Shown here: positions 52,320-62,494 of the stretch, piece by piece | Numbering within the stretch: position 1 is the stretch's first letter | How the letters are laid out: every line of letters starts with the position of its first letter | NCBI GenBank assembly: GCA_030656615.1 | Contig: JAUSOY010000038.1 | Coordinates: forward strand, 1 to 64,000 | From: Bacteroidales bacterium | Lineage (GTDB): Bacteria > Bacteroidota > Bacteroidia > Bacteroidales > TTA-H9 | Direction of reading: 5' to 3' | DNA length: 64,000 nucleotides | Translations under genes and position numbers: made by a program | The notes under the pieces: model-generated | Told to the model about the DNA's origin: nothing | Database searches by the model: none | What the model saw: only the letters and a program-made list of their open reading frames with translations

Positions 52320-53618
52320 ATGATTAAGCAAATCGTTTTCTTATTGGTACTGCTACTTACGTTGGCGGTATTTTCATATTCGGCATGGCGCATTTTTCGC
52401 CTTATGAGGCTGCTTAAGCCTTTTCCGATTAAAGAATTTGGCAAGCGCTTCCGCGAAATGATGGTTGTTGCCATGTTTCAGAGCCGCATTTTCAGAAGAC
52501 CCATAGTAGGTCTTATGCATGCCCTGGTTTTCTGGGGATTTTTGGTTATCCTTTTTGGCAGCATTGAAATGATTATTGATGGATTATTCGGAACTGAAAG
52601 GATACTTTCTGCCCTTGGACCAGTGTATACAGTGTTAATTTTTACCGGTGATGTATTTGCTCTTATTGTCCTGATAGCCATCAAAGCATTTCTTGGACGA
52701 AGAATTTTTATGCACATTCCCCGGTTTTATGGCGTCGAAATGAAGCCCATTTCCAAACTGGATGCTAATCTGGCTCTTACGCTGATACTATTATTAATGG
52801 TGAGTTTGCTGGGCATGAATATTTTCTACGATTTAATGAGCCAGAGAACAGCAGCCAGCTGTTTTCCGGTAAGTCATTTTATAGCTGGATTCATTCCTGT
52901 ATTGGAAACTGGTACGATTCATTTCTGGCATGAATTATTCTGGTGGACGCATATCGTATTGATTTTCATTTTTGCCAACTACCTCCCCTACTCCAAGCAT
53001 TTTCATGTATTTATGTCGGTTCCCAATGTATTCTTAAGCAGGCTTGAGCCTTTGGGATATTTATCACACATGCCTAATATTGAAAAAGAAGTTCGGATGA
53101 TGATGAATCCTGAAACAGCTTTCGCAGCTGCTCCAGAGGGCGAGGCAGCACCCGAACGATTCGGTGTTAAAGACATAGAAGATGTCAGCTGGAAAACATA
53201 TTTCGATTCACTGGCCTGCACCGAATGCGGACGCTGTACTTCCGTTTGCCCTGCAAATATGACGGGTAAGAAATTATCACCCCGAAAAATAATTATGGAC
53301 GTACGGGCCAGAATGAAAGAAAAGTCGAATGGATTGCTTAAACATGGGAAAACTTATGATGATCAACGTGCACTTCTTCGCGAATTCATATCCGAAGAAG
53401 AACTTTGGGCCTGTACCACTTGTAATGCTTGTGCCAGGGAATGTCCTGTAAGCATCAATCATCCATCAATTATTGTTGATATGCGTCGTTTTCTTGTTAT
53501 GGAAGAAGCTGCTGCACCAGCCGCACTTAATTCCATGTTTTCCTACATCGAAAACAATGGTGCTCCCTGGCAATATCCGGCCGAAGACCGAGAAATATGG
53601 ATGAATAACATGAACTAG
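52320..53618 (+). CDS. Membrane-bound Fe-S oxidoreductase subunit (HdrE/NarI-like plus 2[4Fe-4S])
   Basis: A 432-aa inner-membrane protein. About six helices (roughly 5-25, 65-90, 105-130, 155-180, 200-235) form a NarI/cytochrome-b-like domain with several His that could hold haem (VGLMHALVFWG, HFIAGF, FWHELFWWTHIV). The C-terminal part binds two [4Fe-4S] clusters: CTECGRCTSVCPAN and CTTCNACARECPVSIN. It starts the two-gene unit with the CCG-domain protein 40 bp downstream. In this phylum such pairs often pass electrons between an electron-transfer flavoprotein and quinone; that is inference here as no etf genes are in view. Confidence 0.88.
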   Translation: MIKQIVFLLVLLLTLAVFSYSAWRIFRLMRLLKPFPIKEFGKRFREMMVVAMFQSRIFRRPIVGLMHALVFWGFLVILFGSIEMIIDGLFGTERILSALGPVYTVLIFTGDVFALIVLIAIKAFLGRRIFMHIPRFYGVEMKPISKLDANLALTLILLLMVSLLGMNIFYDLMSQRTAASCFPVSHFIAGFIPVLETGTIHFWHELFWWTHIVLIFIFANYLPYSKHFHVFMSVPNVFLSRLEPLGYLSHMPNIEKEVRMMMNPETAFAAAPEGEAAPERFGVKDIEDVSWKTYFDSLACTECGRCTSVCPANMTGKKLSPRKIIMDVRARMKEKSNGLLKHGKTYDDQRALLREFISEEELWACTTCNACARECPVSINHPSIIVDMRRFLVMEEAAAPAALNSMFSYIENNGAPWQYPAEDREIWMNNMN

Positions 53619-53658
53619 CCTTCGCAGACAATCCCAATCAATTCAAAAAAAAACAACC

Positions 53659-54444
53659 ATGGAATACACAATACCACTGATGGCCGATTTACTTCAGCAA
53701 AATAAAAAACCGGAGTATTTATTCTGGGTAGGCTGTGCGGGAGCTTTCGACCAGCGTTACCGCAAAGTAACTCAAGCTTTTGCCAAAATTCTGATTCATC
53801 TGGGAACCGATTTTGGCTGTTTGGGAGCCGAAGAAACCTGTACGGGTGATCCGGCCCGAAGGGCCGGCAATGAAATGCTATATCAGATGCAAGCTTTGCA
53901 GGTTATTGAGACTTTAAAAGCTTATGATGTAAAAAAAATTATCGCAATTTGTCCACACTGCTTTAATATATTTAAAAACGAATACCCGGACCTGGGTGGA
54001 AATTATGAAGTAATTCATTATACTCAGTTTCTCAGAGATGCTTTGGATAATGGCAAACTTAAAATTTCTTCCGATGTTTTCTCCGGCAAAAACGTCACCT
54101 TCCACGATCCGTGTTATCTGGGAAGAGCGAATGACGAATACGAGGCTCCGCGTACAATCCTTCAAAAAGCATGCACGCAAATAACAGAATTACCACGCAA
54201 TAAAAGTTTTGCGTTATGTTGTGGTGCAGGGGGCGCGCAAATGTTTAAAGAAACAGAAGCCGGCGATTCCGAAGTATTTGCCGAAAGAACCCGTGAAGTC
54301 GTGGAAAGCAAAGCCGATATTGTAGCCACATCATGCCCATTTTGTATGACCATGTTTACAGATGGCATTAAATTTATCGACAAACAAGACGAAATAAAAA
54401 ATCTGGACATTGCCGAAATTGTTGCTCAGGCGCTTAAACTTTAA
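53659..54444 (+). CDS. CCG-domain Fe-S protein (HdrD/HdrB-like)
   Basis: A 261-aa cytoplasmic protein with two cysteine-rich CCG domains. The first is LFWVGCAGAFDQRYRKVTQ ... CLGAEETCTGDPARRAG ... CPHCFNIFKNEYPDLG; the second is FHDPCYLGRANDEYEAPR ... LCCGAGGAQMF ... TSCPFCMTMFTDG. Such CX31-38CCX33-34CXXC domains bind a noncubane Fe-S cluster in heterodisulfide reductases and similar electron-transfer enzymes. It likely forms the catalytic or electron-transfer partner of the membrane Fe-S subunit directly upstream on the same strand. Confidence 0.92.
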   Translation: MEYTIPLMADLLQQNKKPEYLFWVGCAGAFDQRYRKVTQAFAKILIHLGTDFGCLGAEETCTGDPARRAGNEMLYQMQALQVIETLKAYDVKKIIAICPHCFNIFKNEYPDLGGNYEVIHYTQFLRDALDNGKLKISSDVFSGKNVTFHDPCYLGRANDEYEAPRTILQKACTQITELPRNKSFALCCGAGGAQMFKETEAGDSEVFAERTREVVESKADIVATSCPFCMTMFTDGIKFIDKQDEIKNLDIAEIVAQALKL

Positions 54445-54732
54445 TCATTTACCAGCGGTCGAACAAAATTTTTAGCGATTAGCTTTCCCGATCAAACGCA
54501 TTAATGGATTATTAATCAGAATATAGTTCGTCAGAATTTCTTATGAACCAAAAAAGGTAAATAGGGCAAGGCTATTACTGGGCGTAATTCAGCCCATTCT
54601 TTACTTACAATCAAATTATGAAACCACTTTTTTTTGACCAATAAATTAAACCTTTGGTATTAAATACACTCCAATTCTGTAAACCTAAAAGGGTATCGTC
54701 AAAGACCAAATAATCAATCAGAAAAATATTCG

Positions 54733-57558
54733 ATGAAGAAATTTTATCTTGCGGTTTCAATATGCATGTTATACAGTTTTGGAGCATCAGCACAAAGTGT
54801 GAGTGTTACAGGATTACTGTTGAATGAAGACAATGGAAAAGCAATAAACGGAGCCAATGTTCTTTTTGCCAACAATAGGGATACTACTTCCGGAAAAGGA
54901 GGTGTTAGTAATGAAGCAGGTGTTTTCGTGGTTGATAATCTCAGAGCCGGAAGGTACATGCTTCGAATAAGCCACATTTCCTATAAAACATACCAAATGC
55001 CGGTTATGCTGAAAGAAGGCAAAAACGATTTGGGAACTATTGTTTTTAAGCCAACAGCAAAAATGCTTAAAGACGTTGAAATTCAAGCCAATGCTGTCAA
55101 AGTTGAAATCAGCGGGGATACGACTCAATACAGAGCTGACGGATTTAAAATTAATCCGGATGCCAGCACACAGGATTTAATTACAAAAATGCCCGGCATT
55201 ACCGTAGAAAATGGGACAGTAAAAGCCCAGGGTGAAGAAGTAAAACGTGTTTTGGTGGATGGTAAACAATTTTTTGGCGATGATCCGAATATGGCCCTTA
55301 AAAATTTACCTGCAGAAATCGTTGATAAAATCCAGGTATTTGATCAACTAAGTGATCAATCACAATTCACTGGTTTTGATGATGGAAACTCCGTTAAAAC
55401 CATGAATATCGTAACCCGATCAGGAAACCGTAACGGTCAATTTGGGAAATTTTACGGTGGGTATGGTACTGATGATCGTTTTTCAGGCGGATTAAGCCTT
55501 AACCTTTTTAATGGAGCCCGAAAGATTACCATCTTAGGCTTGTCTAACAATATTAACCAGCAAAACTTTGCGGTTCAGGATCTCATGGGAGCTATGGGAG
55601 GTGGCGGACATGGGAGGCGGGGTGGCGGTTTAAATAATTTCATGGTTGGTCAACAAAACGGAATAACTAAAACACATGCTTTTGGATTCAATTATGCGGA
55701 TGAGTGGAATAACAAAATGAAAATCAATGGAAGCTATTTCGTTAATTATTCGGATAATAAAAACATCTCTGAACTTGTCCGTGATTATGTATCAGGCAGA
55801 AATTTGGGTCAGAAATATTACGAAAACTCAGACAGCAAAACCGAAAACCTGAATCATAGGTTCAATTTCCGTTTCGACTATGATATCGATTCTTCCAATT
55901 CATTACTTATTCGTCCTTCATTTACATATCAGGACAATAATAAGTCCAATATGCTGGATGGTAGATATTTGAAAACTGATAGCACATTAATGAATCAGAC
56001 CATAAGTAAGGATGGCAGTAATCAGGAAGCCATAAGTTTCTCAAATAATATCCTATGGCGTCATAAATTAGGAAAAAAGGGAAGAACATTTTCAATAAAC
56101 ATTGGCACCGACTACAATAATCGCAATGGCTCCACTAATTTGTTATCGCAGAATATTTATCACATACCTTTTGACTCAATATATTTAATCGACCAGAATG
56201 CGGATATATACAATGAGGGATATACCTTATCAGCAAACATTTCATATACTGAACCTTTGGGGAAAAATGGTCAACTCGAATTCAACTACAATCCATCATA
56301 CAACTATAACGATGCCAATAAGGAAACCTTCGAAAGGGATACGGTAAGCAATCTATACAATATCGCCGTAAATAGTCTTTCAAATGTATATGTTACCAGG
56401 TATACTTTTCATCGCTCGGGAATAAGTTATCGTTACCGCTTAGAGGAACTCAATTTCCACTTTGGCTTTCAATATCAATATGCCGAGTTAAATGGGGATC
56501 AAACCTTACCATACACGAGTGAGGTCAATAAAACGTTTAAAAACATACTGCCCAATGCGATGCTGAATTATCGATTCAGTAAAACAAACAACCTGAGAGT
56601 GTATTACCGGAGTTCAACCCGTCAGCCATCGGTATCACAACTTCAAGATGTTGTTGACAATTCAAACAACCTATTGGTATCTACAGGTAACCCCGATTTA
56701 AAACAAGAATATTCACAAATGCTAATGGCACGTTATTCGGCTGTTAATCCAAAAAATTCGAATAACTTCTTTATTATGTTTAATGTGCAGAATTCGATGG
56801 ATTATATTGGCACATCAACCATAACCATTGATACCATCACACAATTACCCAATGGCTATACCATGCTTCCCGGAACTCAGTTGAGTATGCCTGTTAACCT
56901 TAACGGGTACTGGAGTTTACGCTCATTTGTAACTTACGGTGTACCTGTCAAATGGATTAAATCGAGCATTAATATAAACAGCGGAGTTAATTGGAGCCGT
57001 TCACCGGGTCTGGTGAATATGGTGACAAACTATTCAAATACCACCAGTTTAACAGCAGGGCTAGTAATAGCGAGCAACATTAGTCCAAAAGTTGATTTTA
57101 CTTTATCCACTTTTGGAAATTACAATATTGTTAAAAACAGTCTAAATGCTAACTTAGATAATAACTACCACACACAGGTATCAAGCATTCGGTTTAACTG
57201 GATTTTTGGTAAGAATTTCGTATTTAATACCGATATGAATCACATGCTTTACACAGGACTTGATGACGCATATAATCAGAGTTTGTGGTTATGGAATGCT
57301 TCTTTTGGAAAGAAAATCTTCGCCAATCAAAGAGGAGAAATCAAACTGGGCGTTTCTGATATTCTTGGACAGAACCAAAGCATTAGTCGAAATGTCACCA
57401 GTACATACTTAGAAGATGTAAAAACCAATTCTTTACAACGTTATATCATGTTGACATTCACATATAATCTTAGAAATTTTCAATCAAAAAACCCTCCTGA
57501 CGCTGATCGTCCTCCGTTTATGATGATGCAAGGCATGCGCCCACCACACGAACATTGA
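54733..57558 (+). CDS. Outer-membrane beta-barrel receptor (TonB-type, carboxypeptidase-regulatory domain)
   Basis: A 941-aa outer-membrane protein. Signal peptide (MKKFYLAVSICMLYSFGASAQ), then a carboxypeptidase-regulatory-like domain (about 22-115, VTGLLLNEDNGKAINGANVLFAN), a plug-like region (about 120-230, with ITKMPGITVENGTVKAQGEEVKRVLVDGKQFFGDDPNMALKNLPAEIVDKIQVFD) and a long barrel of the OMP_b-brl_3 type ending NLRNFQ plus a Pro-rich tail. The plug text is highly conserved in this group. A TonB box is not evident. Substrate unknown; no SusD-like partner is adjacent, so it is not a classical polysaccharide-utilisation locus. Confidence 0.92.
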   Translation: MKKFYLAVSICMLYSFGASAQSVSVTGLLLNEDNGKAINGANVLFANNRDTTSGKGGVSNEAGVFVVDNLRAGRYMLRISHISYKTYQMPVMLKEGKNDLGTIVFKPTAKMLKDVEIQANAVKVEISGDTTQYRADGFKINPDASTQDLITKMPGITVENGTVKAQGEEVKRVLVDGKQFFGDDPNMALKNLPAEIVDKIQVFDQLSDQSQFTGFDDGNSVKTMNIVTRSGNRNGQFGKFYGGYGTDDRFSGGLSLNLFNGARKITILGLSNNINQQNFAVQDLMGAMGGGGHGRRGGGLNNFMVGQQNGITKTHAFGFNYADEWNNKMKINGSYFVNYSDNKNISELVRDYVSGRNLGQKYYENSDSKTENLNHRFNFRFDYDIDSSNSLLIRPSFTYQDNNKSNMLDGRYLKTDSTLMNQTISKDGSNQEAISFSNNILWRHKLGKKGRTFSINIGTDYNNRNGSTNLLSQNIYHIPFDSIYLIDQNADIYNEGYTLSANISYTEPLGKNGQLEFNYNPSYNYNDANKETFERDTVSNLYNIAVNSLSNVYVTRYTFHRSGISYRYRLEELNFHFGFQYQYAELNGDQTLPYTSEVNKTFKNILPNAMLNYRFSKTNNLRVYYRSSTRQPSVSQLQDVVDNSNNLLVSTGNPDLKQEYSQMLMARYSAVNPKNSNNFFIMFNVQNSMDYIGTSTITIDTITQLPNGYTMLPGTQLSMPVNLNGYWSLRSFVTYGVPVKWIKSSININSGVNWSRSPGLVNMVTNYSNTTSLTAGLVIASNISPKVDFTLSTFGNYNIVKNSLNANLDNNYHTQVSSIRFNWIFGKNFVFNTDMNHMLYTGLDDAYNQSLWLWNASFGKKIFANQRGEIKLGVSDILGQNQSISRNVTSTYLEDVKTNSLQRYIMLTFTYNLRNFQSKNPPDADRPPFMMMQGMRPPHEH

Positions 57559-58180
57559 TCCCGAAATCTGTCCTCATGAATAGCACAAAATCTTAGATTT
57601 AAATTCAATAATACTAAGGTCAAAATCCTTGCTGTATCCTTCATGTAATATTTCATATGTTGAATAAAATACAATTTGAAGGAGTATTCGAAAAAACGGG
57701 GGAAATGCTTTTAAGCTTTTTAGATTCGACTTGCAAACCGCTGTTAGAAATCATTAACTCAGCATCATATGAAAATGTTTACTTAGTATTACATTGATAA
57801 AAGAAGGGGGGAAACCCAATTCATTCAAAAATTGGGTAGAAAACCAAGTCCATTGAAAGAGTATCAACTATTGTGAACATCATTCTACAAAAACACATTC
57901 CTTGTATTCCCCTCTATATTAACAGATTAAATCATAACTTATAAGATTTTTATTAAAAAACTTAAGAATTTTGTAAAAAAGGAGTAAAACCGTATTAATT
58001 TTGCGTAGATTTAGAGGGAGTTTATTCATATTTTAGACTTGTCCTTTTTTGATTTTTCAAGCAAAAATTAAAAATTGACCTGTTGTGTGATTAGTAAGCT
58101 CTTGGCATGAAATACGTTAACATTATACTATCACTTTTATACGGTTTAATGTTTTAAATGCTCTAAAACGAAGTGAAATT
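57559..58180. other. 622-bp gene-free region
   Basis: I see no gene, tRNA or clear repeat. It is very AT-rich. A plausible promoter for the downstream gene lies at 57970-58003. There is no clear terminator after the receptor gene. Confidence 0.55.
57970..58003 (+). promoter_or_regulatory. Promoter upstream of the Memo-AMMECR1 gene
   Basis: TTTG (57970-57973), a 22-nt spacer and TAATTTTG (57996-58003). The spacer is slightly long, and the leader to the ATG would be about 170 nt. Confidence 0.5.
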
Positions 58181-59593
58181 ATGACTACTCATGACCGTCC
58201 GCCCGCAGTTTCAGGAAAGTTCTATCCTGCCAGCCCAACTGAACTTCAAGCCCAGGTCAGAAATTATTTAGATAATAATCCAAGTCATCCTGAAGAAAAC
58301 TTGGCAGCACTTATCGTACCTCATGCGGGATACATTTATTCAGGTGAGGTAGCTGCATACGCTTATAATCAAATTCCCCGAAATAAAAAATATTCCAATA
58401 TTTTTATCATTGGCCCCAGTCACAGAAGTAGTTTTGAAGGCGCATCCGTTTATAATCAGGGCGATTACATGACCCCAATGGGTAAAGTAAAAGTTAATAC
58501 CATTATCTCAAACGAACTTATTAACACGTCATCCTTCTTCTCGTATAAGCCCGAAGCTGATTTATATGAACACAATCTTGAAGTTCAACTGCCTTTTCTT
58601 CAGGAAATTTTAGGAAGTGATATCCGCATCGTTCCAATACTGGTGGGCTCGGAAAACAGGATAGTTCAGAAAGAAATTGCCCGAAAACTTCAACAATGGT
58701 TCAATTCCGATAATTTATTCATCATTTCTACTGATTTTTCACATTACCCGGGATACTATGACGCTAAAAGAGCAGATAGTATCACGGCCGAAGCTATTGT
58801 TCAGAATAATCCGGATATTTTATATGAGGCATTGCTCAAAAACAAAGAGGAAAACATTAAAGGCCTATCAACCAGTTTGTGCGGGGCAAATGCCATCAGC
58901 ATACTGCTGAATATTACCCACGAACAATCTCATTATAAGTATATACCATTACATTACCGAAATTCAGGCGATTCGCCCTTTGGTGAAAAAGAGCGAGTGG
59001 TGGGTTACTATTCGATGAAAATAGTAAGGGATATAGATTCCAAAGAATGCATCTTAACAACGCATCAAAAAAAACAACTTCTTCATCTTGCCCGTAAAAC
59101 GCTTGAGTATTATTTAAAAACTAATATTCGTCCTAAATATTCCGATTTTGTTGATAATGAAATTCGAAATGAGCGGTGTGGTGTATTTGTTACTCTGTAT
59201 AAACATGATGAATTACGTGGTTGTATCGGACGATTCAATCCAGACATGCCTCTTCCTGAACTAATTATGGAAATGGCCATATCTTCTGCCTTGTATGACA
59301 GACGATTTACTCCGGTTGAAATAGAAGAACTGGACGACATTCGCATCGAGATTTCTGTCCTTACACCCATGAAAAAGATTAACTCGGAAGATGAGATTAT
59401 TTTAGGCAAACATGGGATTTACATCAGCAAAGGGCACTACAATGGCACATTTCTGCCAAAAGTAGCCGTACAAACCGGTTGGAGTCTGACTGATTTTCTG
59501 GGGCATTGCAGCCGCGATAAAGCGGGTCTCGGATGGACTGGATGGAAAGATGCCGATATATATACCTTCGAAAGCATCGATTTTATAGAGTAG
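58181..59593 (+). CDS. AmmeMemoRadiSam proteins B and A, fused (Memo-AMMECR1)
   Basis: A 470-aa fusion. Residues 1-280 are a MEMO1-type domain (VSGKFYPASPTELQAQVRNYL, LIVPHAGYIYSGEVAAYAY, IGPSHRSSF, HNLEVQLPFLQ, ISTDFSHYPGY, LCGANAISILL); the His/Cys residues that bind metal in human MEMO1 appear present. Residues ~290-470 are an AMMECR1 domain with its invariant core (DELRGCIGRFNPDMPLPELIMEMAISSALYDRRFTP). These two, together with a radical SAM protein, make the AmmeMemoRadiSam system of unknown function. The radical SAM member is not in this window. Its stop abuts that of the convergent addB-like gene. Confidence 0.95.
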   Translation: MTTHDRPPAVSGKFYPASPTELQAQVRNYLDNNPSHPEENLAALIVPHAGYIYSGEVAAYAYNQIPRNKKYSNIFIIGPSHRSSFEGASVYNQGDYMTPMGKVKVNTIISNELINTSSFFSYKPEADLYEHNLEVQLPFLQEILGSDIRIVPILVGSENRIVQKEIARKLQQWFNSDNLFIISTDFSHYPGYYDAKRADSITAEAIVQNNPDILYEALLKNKEENIKGLSTSLCGANAISILLNITHEQSHYKYIPLHYRNSGDSPFGEKERVVGYYSMKIVRDIDSKECILTTHQKKQLLHLARKTLEYYLKTNIRPKYSDFVDNEIRNERCGVFVTLYKHDELRGCIGRFNPDMPLPELIMEMAISSALYDRRFTPVEIEELDDIRIEISVLTPMKKINSEDEIILGKHGIYISKGHYNGTFLPKVAVQTGWSLTDFLGHCSRDKAGLGWTGWKDADIYTFESIDFIE

Positions 59594-62446
59594 TTATCTG
59601 CCGCAAATATTTTTAAAACTACAAACTTCGCATGGTTTGATGTCTTCCGTTAGGGTGAATGATTGATTTGGATCAAATATCTCTTCAAGCAATTCCTTTA
59701 GTAGTTCTTCGAAATCCAGAAGTTGAGATCCGGAAATACGATCGTTGCCTTGGATTTTTAAGGGAATATATCCAAGAGATATTTTCTTCATTGAAATAAT
59801 GCCAGAACTGATATTGTCCCCGTAAGAATGATTACTCAACCACAAATACATCAATAACTGAAAAGCTTTTGGTTTTGATTTTTCGGTAATAAGACCTGCT
59901 AAAGCGTCAATACCAACATCATACAGTTCTACTTTACCAGTTTTAAAATCCACGATACGATTATGACCATCAAACTCCTCAATACTATCCGCTTTACCAT
60001 GAAGATTAACCAGGATTGGTTCTCCTTCGATTTCGATTTGAATTGCCCGCTTCATTTCCAATTCAGAAGCCAATACACGGATATTGTGGCCCTCTTGAAC
60101 CTGAGTGCTCATATAATCAAAGTATGACTTCAACATAAGTGTGGCTGCTTCCAGAAACAGTAGATTCATCCCTGTATCCGTTGCGATTTCGGGATATACT
60201 TCACCAAACGCCAGGTTCATCAATTCCCTGCACTGTTCTTTATTCTTATCCAAAACCTCTGTCGTGAGGAATTCCCCCAAAGAGTTAGAATAAAGATTTT
60301 CCACCGCTTTGTGAACGGCTTGTCCCAAAATTCGGTAGTCGGCCATTCCCTCTGTATCTTCATCTTCCCTGATTCCAATAACATACTGGAGAAAAAATTG
60401 CAACCTACAAACAACATACGAATTAAGAGCTGTTGGAGATAATCCTTTTTTAGCCTTTTTATGAAGCAATTCCATGACGTCTGGTCCTTTTTCAACAAGG
60501 AATGGTTCTACCGTCCTATTCTCAGGATGATTTACCACTTTATGCATCTTTAACTGTGTTTTTGGATTTTTGGGAACAAACTCAGTTTTTAGTTGCTGCA
60601 AAAAACGGGATGCCTCTCCCCCACCTGAGGAACCGGCGCTATTGACATAAAAAATATGCACCTCCGTTGCCCGCTGTAGCAAATGGAAAAAGTGATAGGC
60701 AAAAACGGCATTCTTTTCACGAAATGTCGGAAGGGCAAAGTCATCCTCAATGCGGATATCAAAAGGAATCATTGATGATGAATGCGAAGCTGCCGGTAAT
60801 ATATCGTCGTTGGCTGATAGTAAAAAAACCCGTTCAAAATCAAGGGTACGGGTCTCCAACATTCCCATAACCTGCAAACCACCCAGTGGTTCACCGTAAA
60901 ATGCAACCTGCGTGCTCCGGATGAGTTGTTTGAGTAATCGTTTAATCTGAAACCAGGAAACAAATTCCAAATCGGTAGCAGCCCCCAGCATTTCATTTAT
61001 GGCTTTTCGAAAAACCCGAAAATATTCTGCCTCAATATTCCAATCGCTCTCCAATTGAATCAAGCACTGATGCAATTCACCAAAAACCCTGTCGATACCT
61101 TCCAACCATTCAATTAATGAACTTTCGCTTCCAATGAATGAATTTCTGATAAGCAGCTCAACTTCACCACCCAAACCGTTAAAAACACGATTTAACAAAG
61201 CATCCACAGGCCAATAAACTCTTCCACTTTCCAATATTTTTTTTAATTGGAGACTAATATCTTTCTCAATATCAGGAAGTAAAGTTCGAATAAACAACGA
61301 AAGATAAGGATGCCTCATCATACCGACAAAAGCACGGGCCGAAATCATTTTTCCTGATGTATCTCCAACAGGCGGTTCATTCAGGTCAAAGACTCCGCTC
61401 AGCAGTGAGGCTATCGGAGTATGCGCCAATGACAATCCCATCGTAACATTGAACTTTCCAACCTCAGGTGGTAAACTATTTAGAACAGGAAATAATAGCA
61501 GTTCATCTGGCACAACTACTACGGTTCTTGATAACCACTCCTTCTTTTCATCTTCGGTTTGCAGTTTACTAAGACCACTTTGGATAAGTTCTCCTAACAA
61601 ACGAGCCATGGCAAGTTTACGTGGTAGTGCATATACATCAATACTTCTCTCTGATTCTGCCAGTGAATTATCTATCCAACGGAAGTTTTCTGGACCCTCA
61701 CTTCTATAGTAATTACGCAAAAACTTGCCCGCTTCCTGCGAATGGTCATCCATATAATAGCTATCCGCATCATATAACATTACAAGTTTGTCGGCTTTTT
61801 CAAGCTTCTGACGGATTAATTCTTCAGCGGGATTCATGGCATTAAACCCTGCCATAATAACCTTTTTCCATGGCAAATTCTCGTAAAAACTCACAGGATT
61901 TTCAGCAAGTGTACGATAAGCAAGTCCTTGATATACAGCTCCAGACTCGAGTAACTTATCACTGAATGCCGTATAGTAATCGCCAAACACTTCATACATT
62001 TTCAAATAATTTGTCTGGAAAGGGCTTAGTGCATCAGAAGATGGATTCCATAATGAAATGGCCTTGGCAGCCGATAGGTATTGAAATAGCGCGGAACTAT
62101 CGGCGAGATGCAGGTCTACATCATTAAAATCATTTAGGAGTACTTCTCCCCAACCCATAAACTCATCAAAAGAAGGAGGATTTTCGTCAATTTTTATAAT
62201 AACCTTATAAAGTTGAACTAATTGATGCATAGCATCAACCCTTACCAAACCAGTAATTTCATATACAAACTCTTCGATCGAAAAGGCCTTAGGCATGAAT
62301 GAATCGCCATTGATTTGTTTTTTCAATGCTTCTCCAAGAAAAAGATGAGCTCTGCGCCCGGGTAAAACCACGCAGATTTCATGAAAATCATTACCATAAT
62401 TTTCACAAAGGAACTTTGCTACCTTATTTAGAAATGCCTGAGCCAT
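59594..62446 (-). CDS. AddB-like PD-(D/E)xK exonuclease with Fe-S staple
   Basis: A 950-aa DNA-repair nuclease resembling AddB of AddAB, which processes double-strand ends for recombination. The N-terminal part is an inactivated helicase-like region (CVVLPGRRAHLFLGEALKKQ in place of Walker A). The C-terminal nuclease (about 680-950) shows LSPTALNSYVVCRLQFFLQYV, HNRIVDFKTGKVE with the catalytic Asp and Lys, and CEVCSFKNIC. The first Cys (YVVC) plus the CxxC and final Cys form the four-cysteine Fe-S staple of AddB. The partner AddA is not in the window. It is the third gene of the nadE-murU-addB run. Confidence 0.9.
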   Translation of the reverse strand: MAQAFLNKVAKFLCENYGNDFHEICVVLPGRRAHLFLGEALKKQINGDSFMPKAFSIEEFVYEITGLVRVDAMHQLVQLYKVIIKIDENPPSFDEFMGWGEVLLNDFNDVDLHLADSSALFQYLSAAKAISLWNPSSDALSPFQTNYLKMYEVFGDYYTAFSDKLLESGAVYQGLAYRTLAENPVSFYENLPWKKVIMAGFNAMNPAEELIRQKLEKADKLVMLYDADSYYMDDHSQEAGKFLRNYYRSEGPENFRWIDNSLAESERSIDVYALPRKLAMARLLGELIQSGLSKLQTEDEKKEWLSRTVVVVPDELLLFPVLNSLPPEVGKFNVTMGLSLAHTPIASLLSGVFDLNEPPVGDTSGKMISARAFVGMMRHPYLSLFIRTLLPDIEKDISLQLKKILESGRVYWPVDALLNRVFNGLGGEVELLIRNSFIGSESSLIEWLEGIDRVFGELHQCLIQLESDWNIEAEYFRVFRKAINEMLGAATDLEFVSWFQIKRLLKQLIRSTQVAFYGEPLGGLQVMGMLETRTLDFERVFLLSANDDILPAASHSSSMIPFDIRIEDDFALPTFREKNAVFAYHFFHLLQRATEVHIFYVNSAGSSGGGEASRFLQQLKTEFVPKNPKTQLKMHKVVNHPENRTVEPFLVEKGPDVMELLHKKAKKGLSPTALNSYVVCRLQFFLQYVIGIREDEDTEGMADYRILGQAVHKAVENLYSNSLGEFLTTEVLDKNKEQCRELMNLAFGEVYPEIATDTGMNLLFLEAATLMLKSYFDYMSTQVQEGHNIRVLASELEMKRAIQIEIEGEPILVNLHGKADSIEEFDGHNRIVDFKTGKVELYDVGIDALAGLITEKSKPKAFQLLMYLWLSNHSYGDNISSGIISMKKISLGYIPLKIQGNDRISGSQLLDFEELLKELLEEIFDPNQSFTLTEDIKPCEVCSFKNICGR

Positions 62447-62494
62447 GATTATTTTTTAGCGAATATAACCAAAAGCCCTTTTAAAATGCTAAAA

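Noticed and set aside
54611-54793. 60-aa minus ORF upstream of the receptor gene
   Set aside because: It runs into the signal peptide of the receptor in antisense and has no motif.
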